DNA of 64,000 bases. Source: Pseudomonas reinekei (GTDB lineage Bacteria > Pseudomonadota > Gammaproteobacteria > Pseudomonadales > Pseudomonadaceae). The position numbers were made by a program, and so were the translations under genes. Below are positions 9,768 to 19,322 of this stretch, piece by piece. Numbering within the stretch: position 1 is the first letter of the stretch; every line of letters starts with the position of its first letter. Below the pieces are notes generated by a model. The model saw only the letters and a list, made by a program, of their open reading frames with translations. It did no database searches and was not told where the DNA came from. The DNA is taken from the NCBI RefSeq assembly GCF_001945365.1, contig NZ_MSTQ01000003.1, positions 418,447 to 482,446 on the forward strand, read 5' to 3'.

Positions 9768-10055
9768 TCAGCCGCGAGCCTTTTCGATCAGTTCGATGTA
9801 GTCCGGCGCATTGCGCTGATCCTTGATCAGGGCAACGAAGTCATTGCCGTGTTCATCCTTGCCGTTAACGTCAAAACCGGCCTCGACGAAGAACGTCAGG
9901 AAACGTTCGAAATCGTCGATGCGCAGGCCACGGTAGGCCTTGATCAGTTTGTGCAGGGACGGAGAAGTCGCGTCGACCGGTTCGAAATCGAGGAACAACT
10001 TGATCTGCTCATCGCCGATCTCGTCACCAATCACTTGTTTCTTATCTTTACGCAT
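9768..10055 (-). CDS. PA4642 family protein
   Basis: A 95-residue acidic protein (MRKDKKQVIGDEIGDEQIKLFLDFEP...) of a family found almost only in pseudomonads and named after its PAO1 member. No activity is known. The C-terminal half (FLTFFVEAGFDVNGKDEHGNDF) resembles one ankyrin-like helical unit, which is only suggestive. Position beside mqo is conserved. Confidence 0.85.
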   Translation of the reverse strand: MRKDKKQVIGDEIGDEQIKLFLDFEPVDATSPSLHKLIKAYRGLRIDDFERFLTFFVEAGFDVNGKDEHGNDFVALIKDQRNAPDYIELIEKARG

Positions 10056-10118
10056 TGCCGACTCCAGCTCGCAGACATTTCACGGGGCGGGCAGTTTACC
10101 CCCGCGCAGGCGCCGGGC

Positions 10119-10604
10119 TCAACGCGGACGAACAGCCCCGGTGTGCAGATCGGCCCAAACGTGGCCGTTGGCGTAGCTTAGAAACTGGCAATACACCGTG
10201 TCATGACGCAGCAGATCGATCACCACCCGGTATTGCGCCAACGGGTAGTAGAGGGTGAGGGTCCTGGTTTTGTCGTCGTAGACCGGCTTTTTCAGACTTT
10301 TGCTTTCGCCATCGAAATTCACCAGCACCTGATTAATGGTCGCGCCCTTGTTTAAGGATTTGCCCTTGAGACGAACCAACAGCGGCGAAGTGACCGGGAT
10401 CGGCTGCTGATTGGACTGGCGCTGACTGCCGACCACCACCGAGTACTCGGTGACTTGCAGCAATTGTTGCTGCTCGGGCGCTGCGTCACGCAGGGTCAGA
10501 TCATCCGGCGGCAGGAACTGCCCGTGCATCGGCGCCGGCGCGGCGGCCAGGGGCAGGCTGAGGGTCAGCAACAGAGCGGCGCAGCTGCGAATCAAAAAGC
10601 TCAT
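10119..10604 (-). CDS. Predicted secreted protein of unknown function
   Basis: A 161-residue protein with a clear signal peptide (residues 1-22, cleavage near LPLAAA-AP). The mature part is beta-rich by eye (LLQVTEYSVVVGSQ, LLVRLKG, TLTLYYPLAQYRVVIDLL) and has one Cys. The start ATG 10604 follows GGAG. It is probably the counterpart of PAO1 PA4643 by position. No domain is recognised. Confidence 0.7.
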   Translation of the reverse strand: MSFLIRSCAALLLTLSLPLAAAPAPMHGQFLPPDDLTLRDAAPEQQQLLQVTEYSVVVGSQRQSNQQPIPVTSPLLVRLKGKSLNKGATINQVLVNFDGESKSLKKPVYDDKTRTLTLYYPLAQYRVVIDLLRHDTVYCQFLSYANGHVWADLHTGAVRPR

Positions 10605-10621
10605 GACAGGCTCCGTAGGGC

Positions 10622-10658
10622 GAGTGTTGGAGCGAGCTTGCTCGCCCCTACAAGGTAG
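10622..10658. repeat. Single REP element
   Basis: TTGGAGCGAGCTTGCTCGCCCC core followed by TACAAGG, the 'GAGCGAGCTTGCTCGC' variant, between two minus-strand genes. Confidence 0.65.
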
Positions 10659-10661
10659 GGA

Positions 10662-11135
10662 TCAATCGAATTGCGCGCGCATCCAGGCCTGATAATCGGC
10701 AACACCAGGCTCACCTTCGCGCGGCGCCCAATTCGCCAGTTCACCCTCACCAACCGGACGATAAGGTCCGGCCTTGCATTCGAACATCAGGCTGTCGGCC
10801 TCCAGCACCACCAAACCGTGGAACACACCGGTTGGCAGGTCTACGCCAACACAGTCCCCACCCGCCTGCAGTACGGTCTTGCTCAACACCGCACCGGCTT
10901 CGTCAAAGATCAACACACCCAGACGCCCCTTGAGGACCAATAGGGTTTCAGCCTTGTGGTCACCCAAATGCCGGTGAGGCGGGATGTACGTCGAAGGTTG
11001 CAACCCCACCGCCATGCGATGGCAAGCGTCTTCCATCTGATGGAAATTGTGGTGCTGGCGCCCACGAGGATTAGCCGCAGCTTTTCCGGCTAACTCAGCG
11101 AACAAAGTCTGATCCAGAAAGCGAGGCGTATCCAT
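10662..11135 (-). CDS. WbuC family cupin protein
   Basis: A 157-residue cupin-fold metalloprotein. The metal-binding motif is spread over PPHRHLGDHKAETLLVLKG (HRH, H and E ligands) and the second strand segment DLPTGVFHGLVVLE (final His). WbuC proteins were named in O-antigen clusters, but this copy sits in an operon with hpt, 3 bp after its stop, so the role here is open. Counterpart of PA4644 by position. Confidence 0.83.
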   Translation of the reverse strand: MDTPRFLDQTLFAELAGKAAANPRGRQHHNFHQMEDACHRMAVGLQPSTYIPPHRHLGDHKAETLLVLKGRLGVLIFDEAGAVLSKTVLQAGGDCVGVDLPTGVFHGLVVLEADSLMFECKAGPYRPVGEGELANWAPREGEPGVADYQAWMRAQFD

Positions 11136-11138
11136 GTC

Positions 11139-11696
11139 TTACATCCCTTTAACGGCAAAAATCCCGTTGGCATTACGCCAGTAGCCTTTGTAGTCCATGC
11201 CATAACCGAAGATGTAACGGTCGATGCACGGCAGACCAACGAAATCGGCTTTCAGGTCTGGGCGGGCCTTGCGGTCGTGGTCCTTGTCGATCAGCACGGC
11301 GGTGTGCACTTTGCGCGCGCCGGCGTGTTTGCAGAAGTCGATGATCGCGCCCAGGGTGTGACCTTCATCGAGGATGTCGTCGATGATCAGCACGTCACGG
11401 TCGATGAACGACACTTCCGGCTTGGCTTTCCAGAACAGCTCGCCGCCGCTGGTTTCGTTGCGATAACGGGTGGCGTGCAGGTAGGACGCTTCCAGCGGGA
11501 ACTGCAGATGAGTCAGCAGCTTGCCGGCGAAAATCAGGCCGCCATTCATCACACAGAACACCACCGGGTTGCTGTCCGCCAGTTCTTCATTGATGTGCGC
11601 ACCGACGCGGGCGATAGCCGCCTCGACTTCAGCTTCGGTGTACAGGCAGTCAGCCTCTCGCATGATTTGACGGATATGCTCGAGATCAGCGGACAT
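11139..11696 (-). CDS. hpt: Hypoxanthine-guanine phosphoribosyltransferase
   Basis: A 185-residue purine salvage enzyme that makes IMP or GMP from hypoxanthine or guanine and PRPP. The PRPP-binding signature VLIIDDILDEGHTLG is at about residues 101-115, and the PPi loop region VVFCVMNGGLIFAG at about 45-58. The start is ATG 11696 with GGAG upstream; the longer frame to 11765 has no support. It is divergent from upp, so the two salvage genes share a 164-bp control region. Confidence 0.94.
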   Translation of the reverse strand: MSADLEHIRQIMREADCLYTEAEVEAAIARVGAHINEELADSNPVVFCVMNGGLIFAGKLLTHLQFPLEASYLHATRYRNETSGGELFWKAKPEVSFIDRDVLIIDDILDEGHTLGAIIDFCKHAGARKVHTAVLIDKDHDRKARPDLKADFVGLPCIDRYIFGYGMDYKGYWRNANGIFAVKGM

Positions 11697-11860
11697 GGTG
11701 CTCTCCAAGGGGGGTAGCGGACAGGAAAAGCGGGCAAAGGTACGCATCCCGCACGGCCAGATCAAGCGTTTGTGGACTAACGTACTGTATGTCTATAGGA
11801 CAACACCCTCGGATAGATTAATCTAGGCCGGTTTTTTTGCCCGCCGCCGGAGCCTTTCCC

Positions 11861-12499
11861 ATGCCCATCCTCGAGATCCGCCACCCGCTGATCCGTCATA
11901 AACTTGGCCTGATGCGCCGCGCAGACATCAGCACCAAGAATTTCCGCGAGCTCGCTCAGGAAGTCGGTGCCCTGCTGACCTATGAAGCCACTAAAGACCT
12001 GCCGCTGGAAACCTACGATATCGAAGGTTGGTGCGGCACTGTGTCGGTCGAGAAAATCGCCGGCAAGAAAATTACTGTCGTCCCGATCCTGCGTGCCGGT
12101 ATCGGCATGCTCGAAGGCGTGCTGAGCCTGATCCCTGGCGCCAAAGTCAGCGCCGTGGGTGTGGCCCGCAACGAAGAAACCCTGCAGGCCCACACCTACC
12201 TGGAAAAACTGGTTCCGGAAATCGACGAACGCCTGGCGATGATCATCGACCCGATGCTCGCCACCGGCAGCTCCATGGTTGCCACCATCGATCTGCTGAA
12301 AAAGGCCGGCTGCCGCGACATCCGCGCCATGGTGCTGGTCGCTGCCCCCGAGGGTATCGCGGCGGTAGAGAAGGCTCACCCGGACGTGATCATCTATACC
12401 GCTTCCATTGATCAAAAACTGAACGAACACGGTTACATCATCCCGGGCCTTGGCGATGCTGGCGACAAGATCTTCGGCACCAAGCAGAAGGACGCGTGA
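11861..12499 (+). CDS. upp: Uracil phosphoribosyltransferase
   Basis: A 212-residue enzyme converting uracil and PRPP to UMP. The N-terminus [19 protein letters not shown] and the PRPP loop [13 protein letters not shown] are diagnostic. GGAG is nine bases before ATG 11861; the in-frame ATG at 11837 is too far upstream. It is followed directly by the uracil permease gene, forming the standard upp-uraA salvage operon. Confidence 0.96.
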   Translation: MPILEIRHPLIRHKLGLMRRADISTKNFRELAQEVGALLTYEATKDLPLETYDIEGWCGTVSVEKIAGKKITVVPILRAGIGMLEGVLSLIPGAKVSAVGVARNEETLQAHTYLEKLVPEIDERLAMIIDPMLATGSSMVATIDLLKKAGCRDIRAMVLVAAPEGIAAVEKAHPDVIIYTASIDQKLNEHGYIIPGLGDAGDKIFGTKQKDA

Positions 12500-12501
12500 G
12501 C

Positions 12502-13776
12502 ATGCAGCAAGAGTTCAACGATCCGCTCTGGCGCACGGTACTGTCCGGTGCGCAGATGCTGTTCGTGGCGTTCGGCGCCCTGGTATTGATGCCGCTGATT
12601 ACCGGCCTTGATCCGAACGTAGCGCTGTTCACCGCTGGCCTGGGGACGATCCTGTTCCAGATCGTCACCGGGCGTCAGGTGCCGGTGTTCCTGGCGTCGA
12701 GCTTTGCCTTTATCACCCCGATCATTCTCGCCAAGGGCCAATTCGGCCTCGCGGCGACCATGGGCGGCGTGATGGCGGCGGGCTTCGTCTATACCTTTCT
12801 CGGCCTGGCCGTGAAGATCAAAGGCACCGGCTTCATCGATCGCCTGCTGCCACCGGTGGTGATTGGCCCGGTGATCATCTCCATCGGCCTGGCCATGGCG
12901 CCGATTGCCGCCAACATGGCAATGGGCAAGGCTGGCGACGGCAGCGAGCTGATTCATTACCAGACCGCCATGCTGATCTCGATGCCGGCCTTGCTGACCA
13001 CCCTGATCGTCGCCGTGTTCGGCAAAGGCATTTTCCGCCTGGTGCCGATCATTTCCGGCGTGCTGGTCGGTTTTGGCATGGCGTTCTACTTCGGCGTGGT
13101 CGACACGGCGAAGATTGCCGCTGCACCGTGGTTCGCCATCCCGAATTTCACTGCGCCGGAATTCAACTGGCAGGCGATTCTGTTCATTGTTCCGGTGGCC
13201 CTGGCCCCGGCCATTGAGCACATCGGCGGCGTGATTGCCGTGGGCAGCGTGACCGGTCGCGATTACCTGAAGAAACCCGGCCTGCACCGCACTCTGCTCG
13301 GTGACGGCATTGCCACCACTGCAGCCGGCCTGTTCGGCGGCCCGCCCAACACCACGTACGCCGAAGTCACCGGCGCGGTGATGCTGACCAAGAACTACAA
13401 CCCGAAAATCATGACCTGGGCGGCGATCTTCGCCATCAGCCTGGCGTTCATCGGCAAGTTTGGTGCCTTGCTGCAAAGCATTCCGGTGCCGGTAATGGGC
13501 GGGATTCTGTGCCTGCTGTTCGGTTCGATTGCGGCGGTGGGCATGAACACGCTGATTCGCCACAAGATTGACTTGGGCGAAGCGCGCAATCTGGTGATTG
13601 TGTCGGTGACCCTGGTGTTCGGGATTGGCGGTGTGTTGGTGGGTACCGGCACCGGTCCGGACGACTTCGGCCTCAAAGGCATCGCGCTGTGCGCGGTGGT
13701 GGCGATTGCGCTGAACCTGATCCTGCCGGGCAACGACAGCTGGAAGCACAAGAAGGCGGATGAGCCGCTGCTGTAA
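12502..13776 (+). CDS. uraA: Uracil permease (NCS2 family)
   Basis: A 424-residue inner-membrane uracil:proton symporter of the NAT/NCS2 family, with about 12-14 hydrophobic segments and the family motif region PPNTTYAEVTGAV. It imports uracil for the Upp enzyme encoded just upstream. The start is ATG 12502; the GTG at 12496 overlapping the upp stop is also possible and would add two residues. Confidence 0.95.
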   Translation: MQQEFNDPLWRTVLSGAQMLFVAFGALVLMPLITGLDPNVALFTAGLGTILFQIVTGRQVPVFLASSFAFITPIILAKGQFGLAATMGGVMAAGFVYTFLGLAVKIKGTGFIDRLLPPVVIGPVIISIGLAMAPIAANMAMGKAGDGSELIHYQTAMLISMPALLTTLIVAVFGKGIFRLVPIISGVLVGFGMAFYFGVVDTAKIAAAPWFAIPNFTAPEFNWQAILFIVPVALAPAIEHIGGVIAVGSVTGRDYLKKPGLHRTLLGDGIATTAAGLFGGPPNTTYAEVTGAVMLTKNYNPKIMTWAAIFAISLAFIGKFGALLQSIPVPVMGGILCLLFGSIAAVGMNTLIRHKIDLGEARNLVIVSVTLVFGIGGVLVGTGTGPDDFGLKGIALCAVVAIALNLILPGNDSWKHKKADEPLL

Positions 13777-13786
13777 AGGGTGATCC

Positions 13787-13903
13787 CCTGTGGCGAGGGA
13801 GCTCGCTCCCGCCGGGTCGCGAAGCGGCCCCAAAATTCTCGCAGTCAATGAAGATTTTGTGAGTGCTGTGCACTCAAGCGGGAGCGAACTCCCTCGCTAC
13901 AGG
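13787..13903. repeat. REP pair (REPIN)
   Basis: Inverted copies at the two ends (CTGTGGCGAGGGAGCTCGCTCC and its reverse GGGAGCGAACTCCCTCGCTACAG) with about 70 bp of unique sequence between them, located between the convergent uraA and hemH genes. Confidence 0.8.
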
Positions 13904-13911
13904 TTGTATGC

Positions 13912-14937
13912 CTACAGGGCCAGAGGCGCCCTTTCACACAACGTGTTCAACGCTTTCGCCCACTGCGGGTCATCATTGAGACACGGCACCAGCACCAACT
14001 CCTCCCCTCCCGCTTCGCGGAACTGCTCTTTGCCGCGATCACCAATCTCTTCCAGCGTCTCGATGCAATCGGCCACGAACGCCGGGCACATCACCAACAG
14101 CTTTTTCACACCCGACTTGGCCAACTCGTCAAGACGCACTTCGGTGTAGGGTTCGATCCATTTGGCGCGCCCCAGGCGCGACTGGAACGACACCGACCAC
14201 TTGCCGTCCGGCAGGCCCATGCGCTTGGCAAACTCGGATGCCGTGCGCAGGCATTGAGCCCGGTAGCAGGTAGCCATTACCTGCGGCGAAGCATTCTTGC
14301 AGCAATCTTGGTTTTTTAAACAATGCTGACCGCTCGGGTCCAGCTTCGTCAGGTGGCGCTCCGGCAAACCATGAAAGCTCAGCAACAGATGATCGTAATC
14401 CTGTTGCAGATAGGGTTTGGCCGTGGCCACCAGCGCGTCGAGATATTCCGGCTGATCGTAGAACGGCTGGAGCACTGACAGTTGCACATCGAGCTTGTTC
14501 TCGCGCACGACGCGCCGGGCTTCTTCGATCACGGTGGTGGTGGTGCTGTCGGCGAACTGTGGATAAAGCGGCGCGAGCGTGATCCGCTTTTGCCCTTGTG
14601 CCGCCAGACGTGTCAGCATCGACTCAATGGACGGCTGGCCGTAACGCATCGCCAGCTCGACCGGACCGTGGCGCCACTGTGACGTCATCGCCTGCTGCAA
14701 GCGGCGGCTGAGCACTACCAGCGGCGAGCCCTCGTCCCACCAGATCGAAGCGTAAGCATGGGCCGACTGCTCGGGACGCTTGATCAGGATCAGCGACACC
14801 AGCAAACGCCGCACCGGCCAGGGTACGTCGATCACGTAAGGATCCATGAGAAACTGATTGAGGTACCGGCGCACATCCGCCACCGAAGTGGAGGCCGGTG
14901 AGCCCAGATTGACCAGAAGCAACGCGTGATCGGTCAT
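13912..14937 (-). CDS. hemH: Ferrochelatase
   Basis: A 341-residue enzyme that inserts Fe2+ into protoporphyrin IX, the last step of protoheme synthesis. The active-site [11 protein letters not shown] segment puts the catalytic His at residue 189, and the C-terminal [16 protein letters not shown] is typical. Just after the active site is a Cys-rich stretch with Cys at about 206, 212, 213, 224 and 229; some bacterial ferrochelatases bind a [2Fe-2S] cluster through such internal cysteines. It is 13 bp downstream of the TIGR01777 gene and probably co-transcribed. Confidence 0.96.
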   Translation of the reverse strand: MTDHALLLVNLGSPASTSVADVRRYLNQFLMDPYVIDVPWPVRRLLVSLILIKRPEQSAHAYASIWWDEGSPLVVLSRRLQQAMTSQWRHGPVELAMRYGQPSIESMLTRLAAQGQKRITLAPLYPQFADSTTTTVIEEARRVVRENKLDVQLSVLQPFYDQPEYLDALVATAKPYLQQDYDHLLLSFHGLPERHLTKLDPSGQHCLKNQDCCKNASPQVMATCYRAQCLRTASEFAKRMGLPDGKWSVSFQSRLGRAKWIEPYTEVRLDELAKSGVKKLLVMCPAFVADCIETLEEIGDRGKEQFREAGGEELVLVPCLNDDPQWAKALNTLCERAPLAL

Positions 14938-14950
14938 GCAACGTCCTATT

Positions 14951-15853
14951 TCAAAGGCGGCTGGAGAGATCTTCCAGGGCCGCGCGCAAATCAGTGAACT
15001 GGAATGTGAAACCTGCTTCGAGCAAACGCGCCGGTGTGGCCCGCTGGCCGCCCAGCAATATCAAAGACAACTCGCCCAGGCCGACCTTCAACGCAAAGGC
15101 CGGCATCGGCATGAACGCCGGGCGGTGCAACACGCTGCCCAGGGTCTTGGCAAATTCGCGATTACGCACCGGCTTCGGTGCGCACGCATTATATGGACCG
15201 TTGGCTTCATTGCGATGCAGAAGAAAATCAATCAAGGCGATTTGATCGTTGATATGAATCCACGGCATCCACTGCCGACCGTTGCCAATCGGGCCCCCCA
15301 GCCCGAGTTTGAACGGCAGCAACAGACGCGACAAAAAGCCGCCTTCGGCTGACAACACCAACCCGGTGCGTACGAGGGTCACCCGTATCCCCAAGCCCTC
15401 CGCACGCTGCGCGGTTTCTTCCCAGGCAATGCACAGCTGACTGGCGAAGTCGTCGATCACCGGTGGCGAGTCCTCGGTGAGCTCCCGCTCACCACCGTCG
15501 CCGTACCAACCCACTGCCGAACCTGAAATCAGCACACTCGGCTTCTGCTCACGGCCCTCGAGCCAGGCCAGCAAAGTTTCCGTCAGGGTGATGCGGCTGC
15601 TCCATAACAAAGCCTTGCGTTTGTGGGTCCAGAGCCGATCGGCAATCGGCGCCCCGGCAAGATTGATGATTGCATCCACCGGTTCCTGCCCGATGTCCTC
15701 GAGTCGGGCGACACCCCGTACCTGGGCACCGCAAATTTTCGCGACTTTCGCAGGCGTCCGGCTCCAGACGGTCAGGCGATGTCCCTGACTCAACCAGTAC
15801 CGACAAAGCTGACGTCCTATCAAACCAGTACCGCCGGTCAGCAATATGTGCAT
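14951..15853 (-). CDS. TIGR01777 family SDR-like oxidoreductase
   Basis: A 300-residue extended-SDR protein related to nucleoside-sugar epimerases (E. coli YfcH). The NAD(P)-binding motif TGGTGLIG is at residues 6-13; a DUF1731-type C-terminal domain ([24 protein letters not shown]) closes the protein. No substrate is known for the family. It lies in a unit with hemH and diverges from the renalase-like gene across a gap that contains a LitR-type operator. Confidence 0.88.
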   Translation of the reverse strand: MHILLTGGTGLIGRQLCRYWLSQGHRLTVWSRTPAKVAKICGAQVRGVARLEDIGQEPVDAIINLAGAPIADRLWTHKRKALLWSSRITLTETLLAWLEGREQKPSVLISGSAVGWYGDGGERELTEDSPPVIDDFASQLCIAWEETAQRAEGLGIRVTLVRTGLVLSAEGGFLSRLLLPFKLGLGGPIGNGRQWMPWIHINDQIALIDFLLHRNEANGPYNACAPKPVRNREFAKTLGSVLHRPAFMPMPAFALKVGLGELSLILLGGQRATPARLLEAGFTFQFTDLRAALEDLSSRL

Positions 15854-15975
15854 GACTTCTTCCTCGCGTGGCGTTTTACCCTGATGACTAGTCTATTTTT
15901 ATAAGCAAGGGATCTTTGATATCGGGCAGGCTCTGTGTTTAACAATAGGCCAAGCTGTCAGAACGAGAACGTTAA

Positions 15976-17249
<1,274 letters not shown>

Positions 17250-17289
17250 GCGCTGTAGGAGCCCGCTTCTACAAGGAACGCAAAAAACT

Positions 17290-17313
17290 TATACATAACA
17301 TTTGACTTGTACA
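17290..17313. promoter_or_regulatory. LitR-type operator 1
   Basis: TATACA-N12-TGTACA, an exact fit to the T(G/A)TACA-N12-TGTA(C/T)A motif I recall for class II LitR of P. putida. It covers the -35 box of the operon promoter. Confidence 0.7.
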
Positions 17314-17329
17314 GCTTCGAATCTATGAT
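17302..17329 (+). promoter_or_regulatory. Promoter of the LitR-photolyase operon
   Basis: TTGACT (17302-17307), 16-bp spacer, TATGAT (17324-17329). Operator 1 overlaps the -35 box and operator 2 lies over the expected start site, a classic repression layout. Confidence 0.65.
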
Positions 17330-17340
17330 GAACCTCATGT

Positions 17341-17364
17341 TGTACAGATAAAAATATCTGTACA
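17341..17364. promoter_or_regulatory. LitR-type operator 2
   Basis: TGTACA-N12-TGTACA with a spacer that is itself nearly palindromic (GATAAAAATATC), giving an extended inverted repeat. It lies 24 bp before the first gene of the operon. Confidence 0.75.
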
Positions 17365-17387
17365 GGTTTTTGATTCGAGGTGTTCCG

Positions 17388-18347
17388 ATGCCCCTGCCCT
17401 CCGCCAAACCGAAAATCGCCATCAGCGCCTGCCTGATGGGTACCGAAGTGCGCTTTAACGGCGGGCACAAGGAGTCACGGCTGTGCAGCCGCACCCTCAC
17501 CGATTACTTCGATTTCGTTGAGATCTGCCCGGAAGTGGCGATCGGCCTGGGCATTCCTCGCGAACCCATTCGGTTGGTGGGCGATCCGGTTCAGCCAGAG
17601 GCCGTTGGCACGCTCGACCGTGAGATCAACGTCACCCGGCCGCTGGCCGAGTACGGACGAAAAATGGCGGCGGAACTCGACGACATCTGCGGCTACATCT
17701 TCATGCAAAAATCCCCGTCCTGCGGCCTGGAGCGTGTAAAGGTGTATCACGCCAACGGTGCACCGGTTGACGGTGGCGGCCGGGGTATCTATGCCCAGGC
17801 TTTTTGCGCGCAGCATCCGGACTTGCCGGTGGAAGAAGACGGGCGACTCAACGATCCGGTACTGCGCGAGAATTTCCTCACCCGTGTCTTCGCCTACAGC
17901 GCCTGGCAGCAACTGCTCAAAGAAGGCCTGACTCGCCGTGGCTTGACGGAGTTTCACTCGCGCTACAAGTACCTGCTGATGGCCCACAACCCGGTGCAGT
18001 ACAAAGCCCTGGGCAATCTGCTGGGCAACATGGGCAAGACCGATCCTCGAACACTCGGCCCGCAGTACTTCAGCGAATTGATGGCCGCGCTGAAAAAATG
18101 TGCGACCCGGCGCACTCACACCAACGTGCTGCAGCACCTCAGCGGTTACCTGAAAAAAAACCTCAGCGCCGATGACAAACAGGAAGTGCAGCATGTGATT
18201 GGCCAGTACCGGCACGGCATTGTGCCGCTGGTGGTGCCGCTGACACTGCTCAAGCATCACTTTCGGCAGTATCCGGACCCCTACATCGCGCAACAGGTTT
18301 ACCTGCAACCGCATCCGGAAAATCTCAGCCTGCGAAACGCAATCTAA
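17388..18347 (+). CDS. DUF523-DUF1722 fusion protein
   Basis: A 319-residue two-domain protein. The N-terminal DUF523 part has the features KIAISACLMGTEVRFNGGHK, EICPEVAIGLG and the KSPSCGLERVK motif, with conserved cysteines at the typical positions. The C-terminal DUF1722 (YbgA-like) part spans about residues 190-300 and includes YKYLLMAHNPVQYKALG. Neither domain has a firmly assigned activity; DUF523 cysteines look suited to metal or thiolation chemistry. It is the first gene of the light-type operon, with CGAGG upstream of ATG 17388, and its stop overlaps the regulator's start by one base. Confidence 0.9.
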   Translation: MPLPSAKPKIAISACLMGTEVRFNGGHKESRLCSRTLTDYFDFVEICPEVAIGLGIPREPIRLVGDPVQPEAVGTLDREINVTRPLAEYGRKMAAELDDICGYIFMQKSPSCGLERVKVYHANGAPVDGGGRGIYAQAFCAQHPDLPVEEDGRLNDPVLRENFLTRVFAYSAWQQLLKEGLTRRGLTEFHSRYKYLLMAHNPVQYKALGNLLGNMGKTDPRTLGPQYFSELMAALKKCATRRTHTNVLQHLSGYLKKNLSADDKQEVQHVIGQYRHGIVPLVVPLTLLKHHFRQYPDPYIAQQVYLQPHPENLSLRNAI

Positions 18348-19288
18348 TGAAAGAACTACTCGACAGCAGCGCCAGCGAAGACTTGGGGGCCGACTTCAAA
18401 AAGGCCCTCGATGAAGGCTGGCTGCCGATTCGCGAAGTGGCCCGCCTGACCGGCGTCAACGCCGTGACCTTACGCGCCTGGGAACGGCGCTATGGCCTGA
18501 TCGTTCCGCAGCGTACGCCCAAGGGGCATCGATTGTTTTCCAGCGATCACGTGCAGCGTATCCAGACGATCCTGACCTGGCTCAACCGCGGCGTGGCCGT
18601 CAGCCAGGTCAAGCAACTGCTCGATACCCCGCAGGCCTTCAGCCAACCGGTGGAGAACGACTGGCAACGGCTGCGCCAGACCTTGCTGATGGCGGTCACC
18701 AAGCTGACCGAGCGGCCGCTGGATGACACCATCAACCAGGCCATGGCGCTCTACCCGCCGCGAACCTTGTGCGAACAATTGTTGCTGCCGCTGCTGGCGG
18801 AACTGGAGCAACGCTGGCAAGGCCAGTTCGGCGCGCAGATGGAACGGGTATTTTTTTATTCGTGGTTGCGCAGCAAATTCGGTGCGCGCATCTACCATAA
18901 CAACCGTCAGTTACACACCCCGCCCTTGCTGTTGATCAACCACTCGGACCGGCCACTGGAGCCTCATCTGTGGCTCACGGCCTGGCTGGTCAGCAGCGCC
19001 GACTGCCCGGTAGAGGTGTTCGATTGGCCGCTGCCCGTCGGTGAGCTCGCCGTCGCAGTGGATTATCTGCAACCCCGGGGGGTACTGCTGTATTCCAGCA
19101 ACGCCATAAACCTCTCGCAGTTGCCGAAGCTTTTGAACAACGTCAATTGCCCAAAAATGATCGTCGGACCAACGGTGTGCATTCATCACGCCGAGCTGTC
19201 CGTAACCACTTCAGAAATCGCCGATTTGTACTTGGCCGAAGATCCATTGTTGGCACACCAGGCCCTGGTTCAGTGCGGGCTCATTTAA
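18347..19288 (+). CDS. MerR-family regulator, class II LitR-like
   Basis: A 313-residue regulator. A MerR winged-helix DNA-binding domain occupies residues 25-95 (IREVARLTGVNAVTLRAWERRYG). It is followed by a helical and an alpha/beta region equivalent to the cobalamin-sensing half of CarH/LitR. The cobalamin ligands are missing: the EH pair of the helical bundle is ER at 166-167, and the DxHxxG motif is replaced by a His-less FDWPLPVGEL (225-234). It is therefore the B12-independent class II type, which in P. putida works with a separate LOV photoreceptor. It lies within its own target operon, so autoregulation is expected. Confidence 0.85.
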   Translation: MKELLDSSASEDLGADFKKALDEGWLPIREVARLTGVNAVTLRAWERRYGLIVPQRTPKGHRLFSSDHVQRIQTILTWLNRGVAVSQVKQLLDTPQAFSQPVENDWQRLRQTLLMAVTKLTERPLDDTINQAMALYPPRTLCEQLLLPLLAELEQRWQGQFGAQMERVFFYSWLRSKFGARIYHNNRQLHTPPLLLINHSDRPLEPHLWLTAWLVSSADCPVEVFDWPLPVGELAVAVDYLQPRGVLLYSSNAINLSQLPKLLNNVNCPKMIVGPTVCIHHAELSVTTSEIADLYLAEDPLLAHQALVQCGLI

Positions 19289-19322
19289 TAGCGCTTCTTT
19301 AATGATTTGTACGGACGACACC

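Noticed and set aside
10662..11135. WbuC gene as evidence for an O-antigen cluster
   Set aside because: Neighbours are purine salvage and small conserved genes; no glycosyltransferases are nearby.
12433..13848. 471-residue open frame antisense to uraA
   Set aside because: His/Gln/Arg-rich shadow of a well-supported gene; no motif or start signal.
19308..19313. TGTACG just before the photolyase start as a third operator
   Set aside because: No partner half-site 12 bases away; probably chance.
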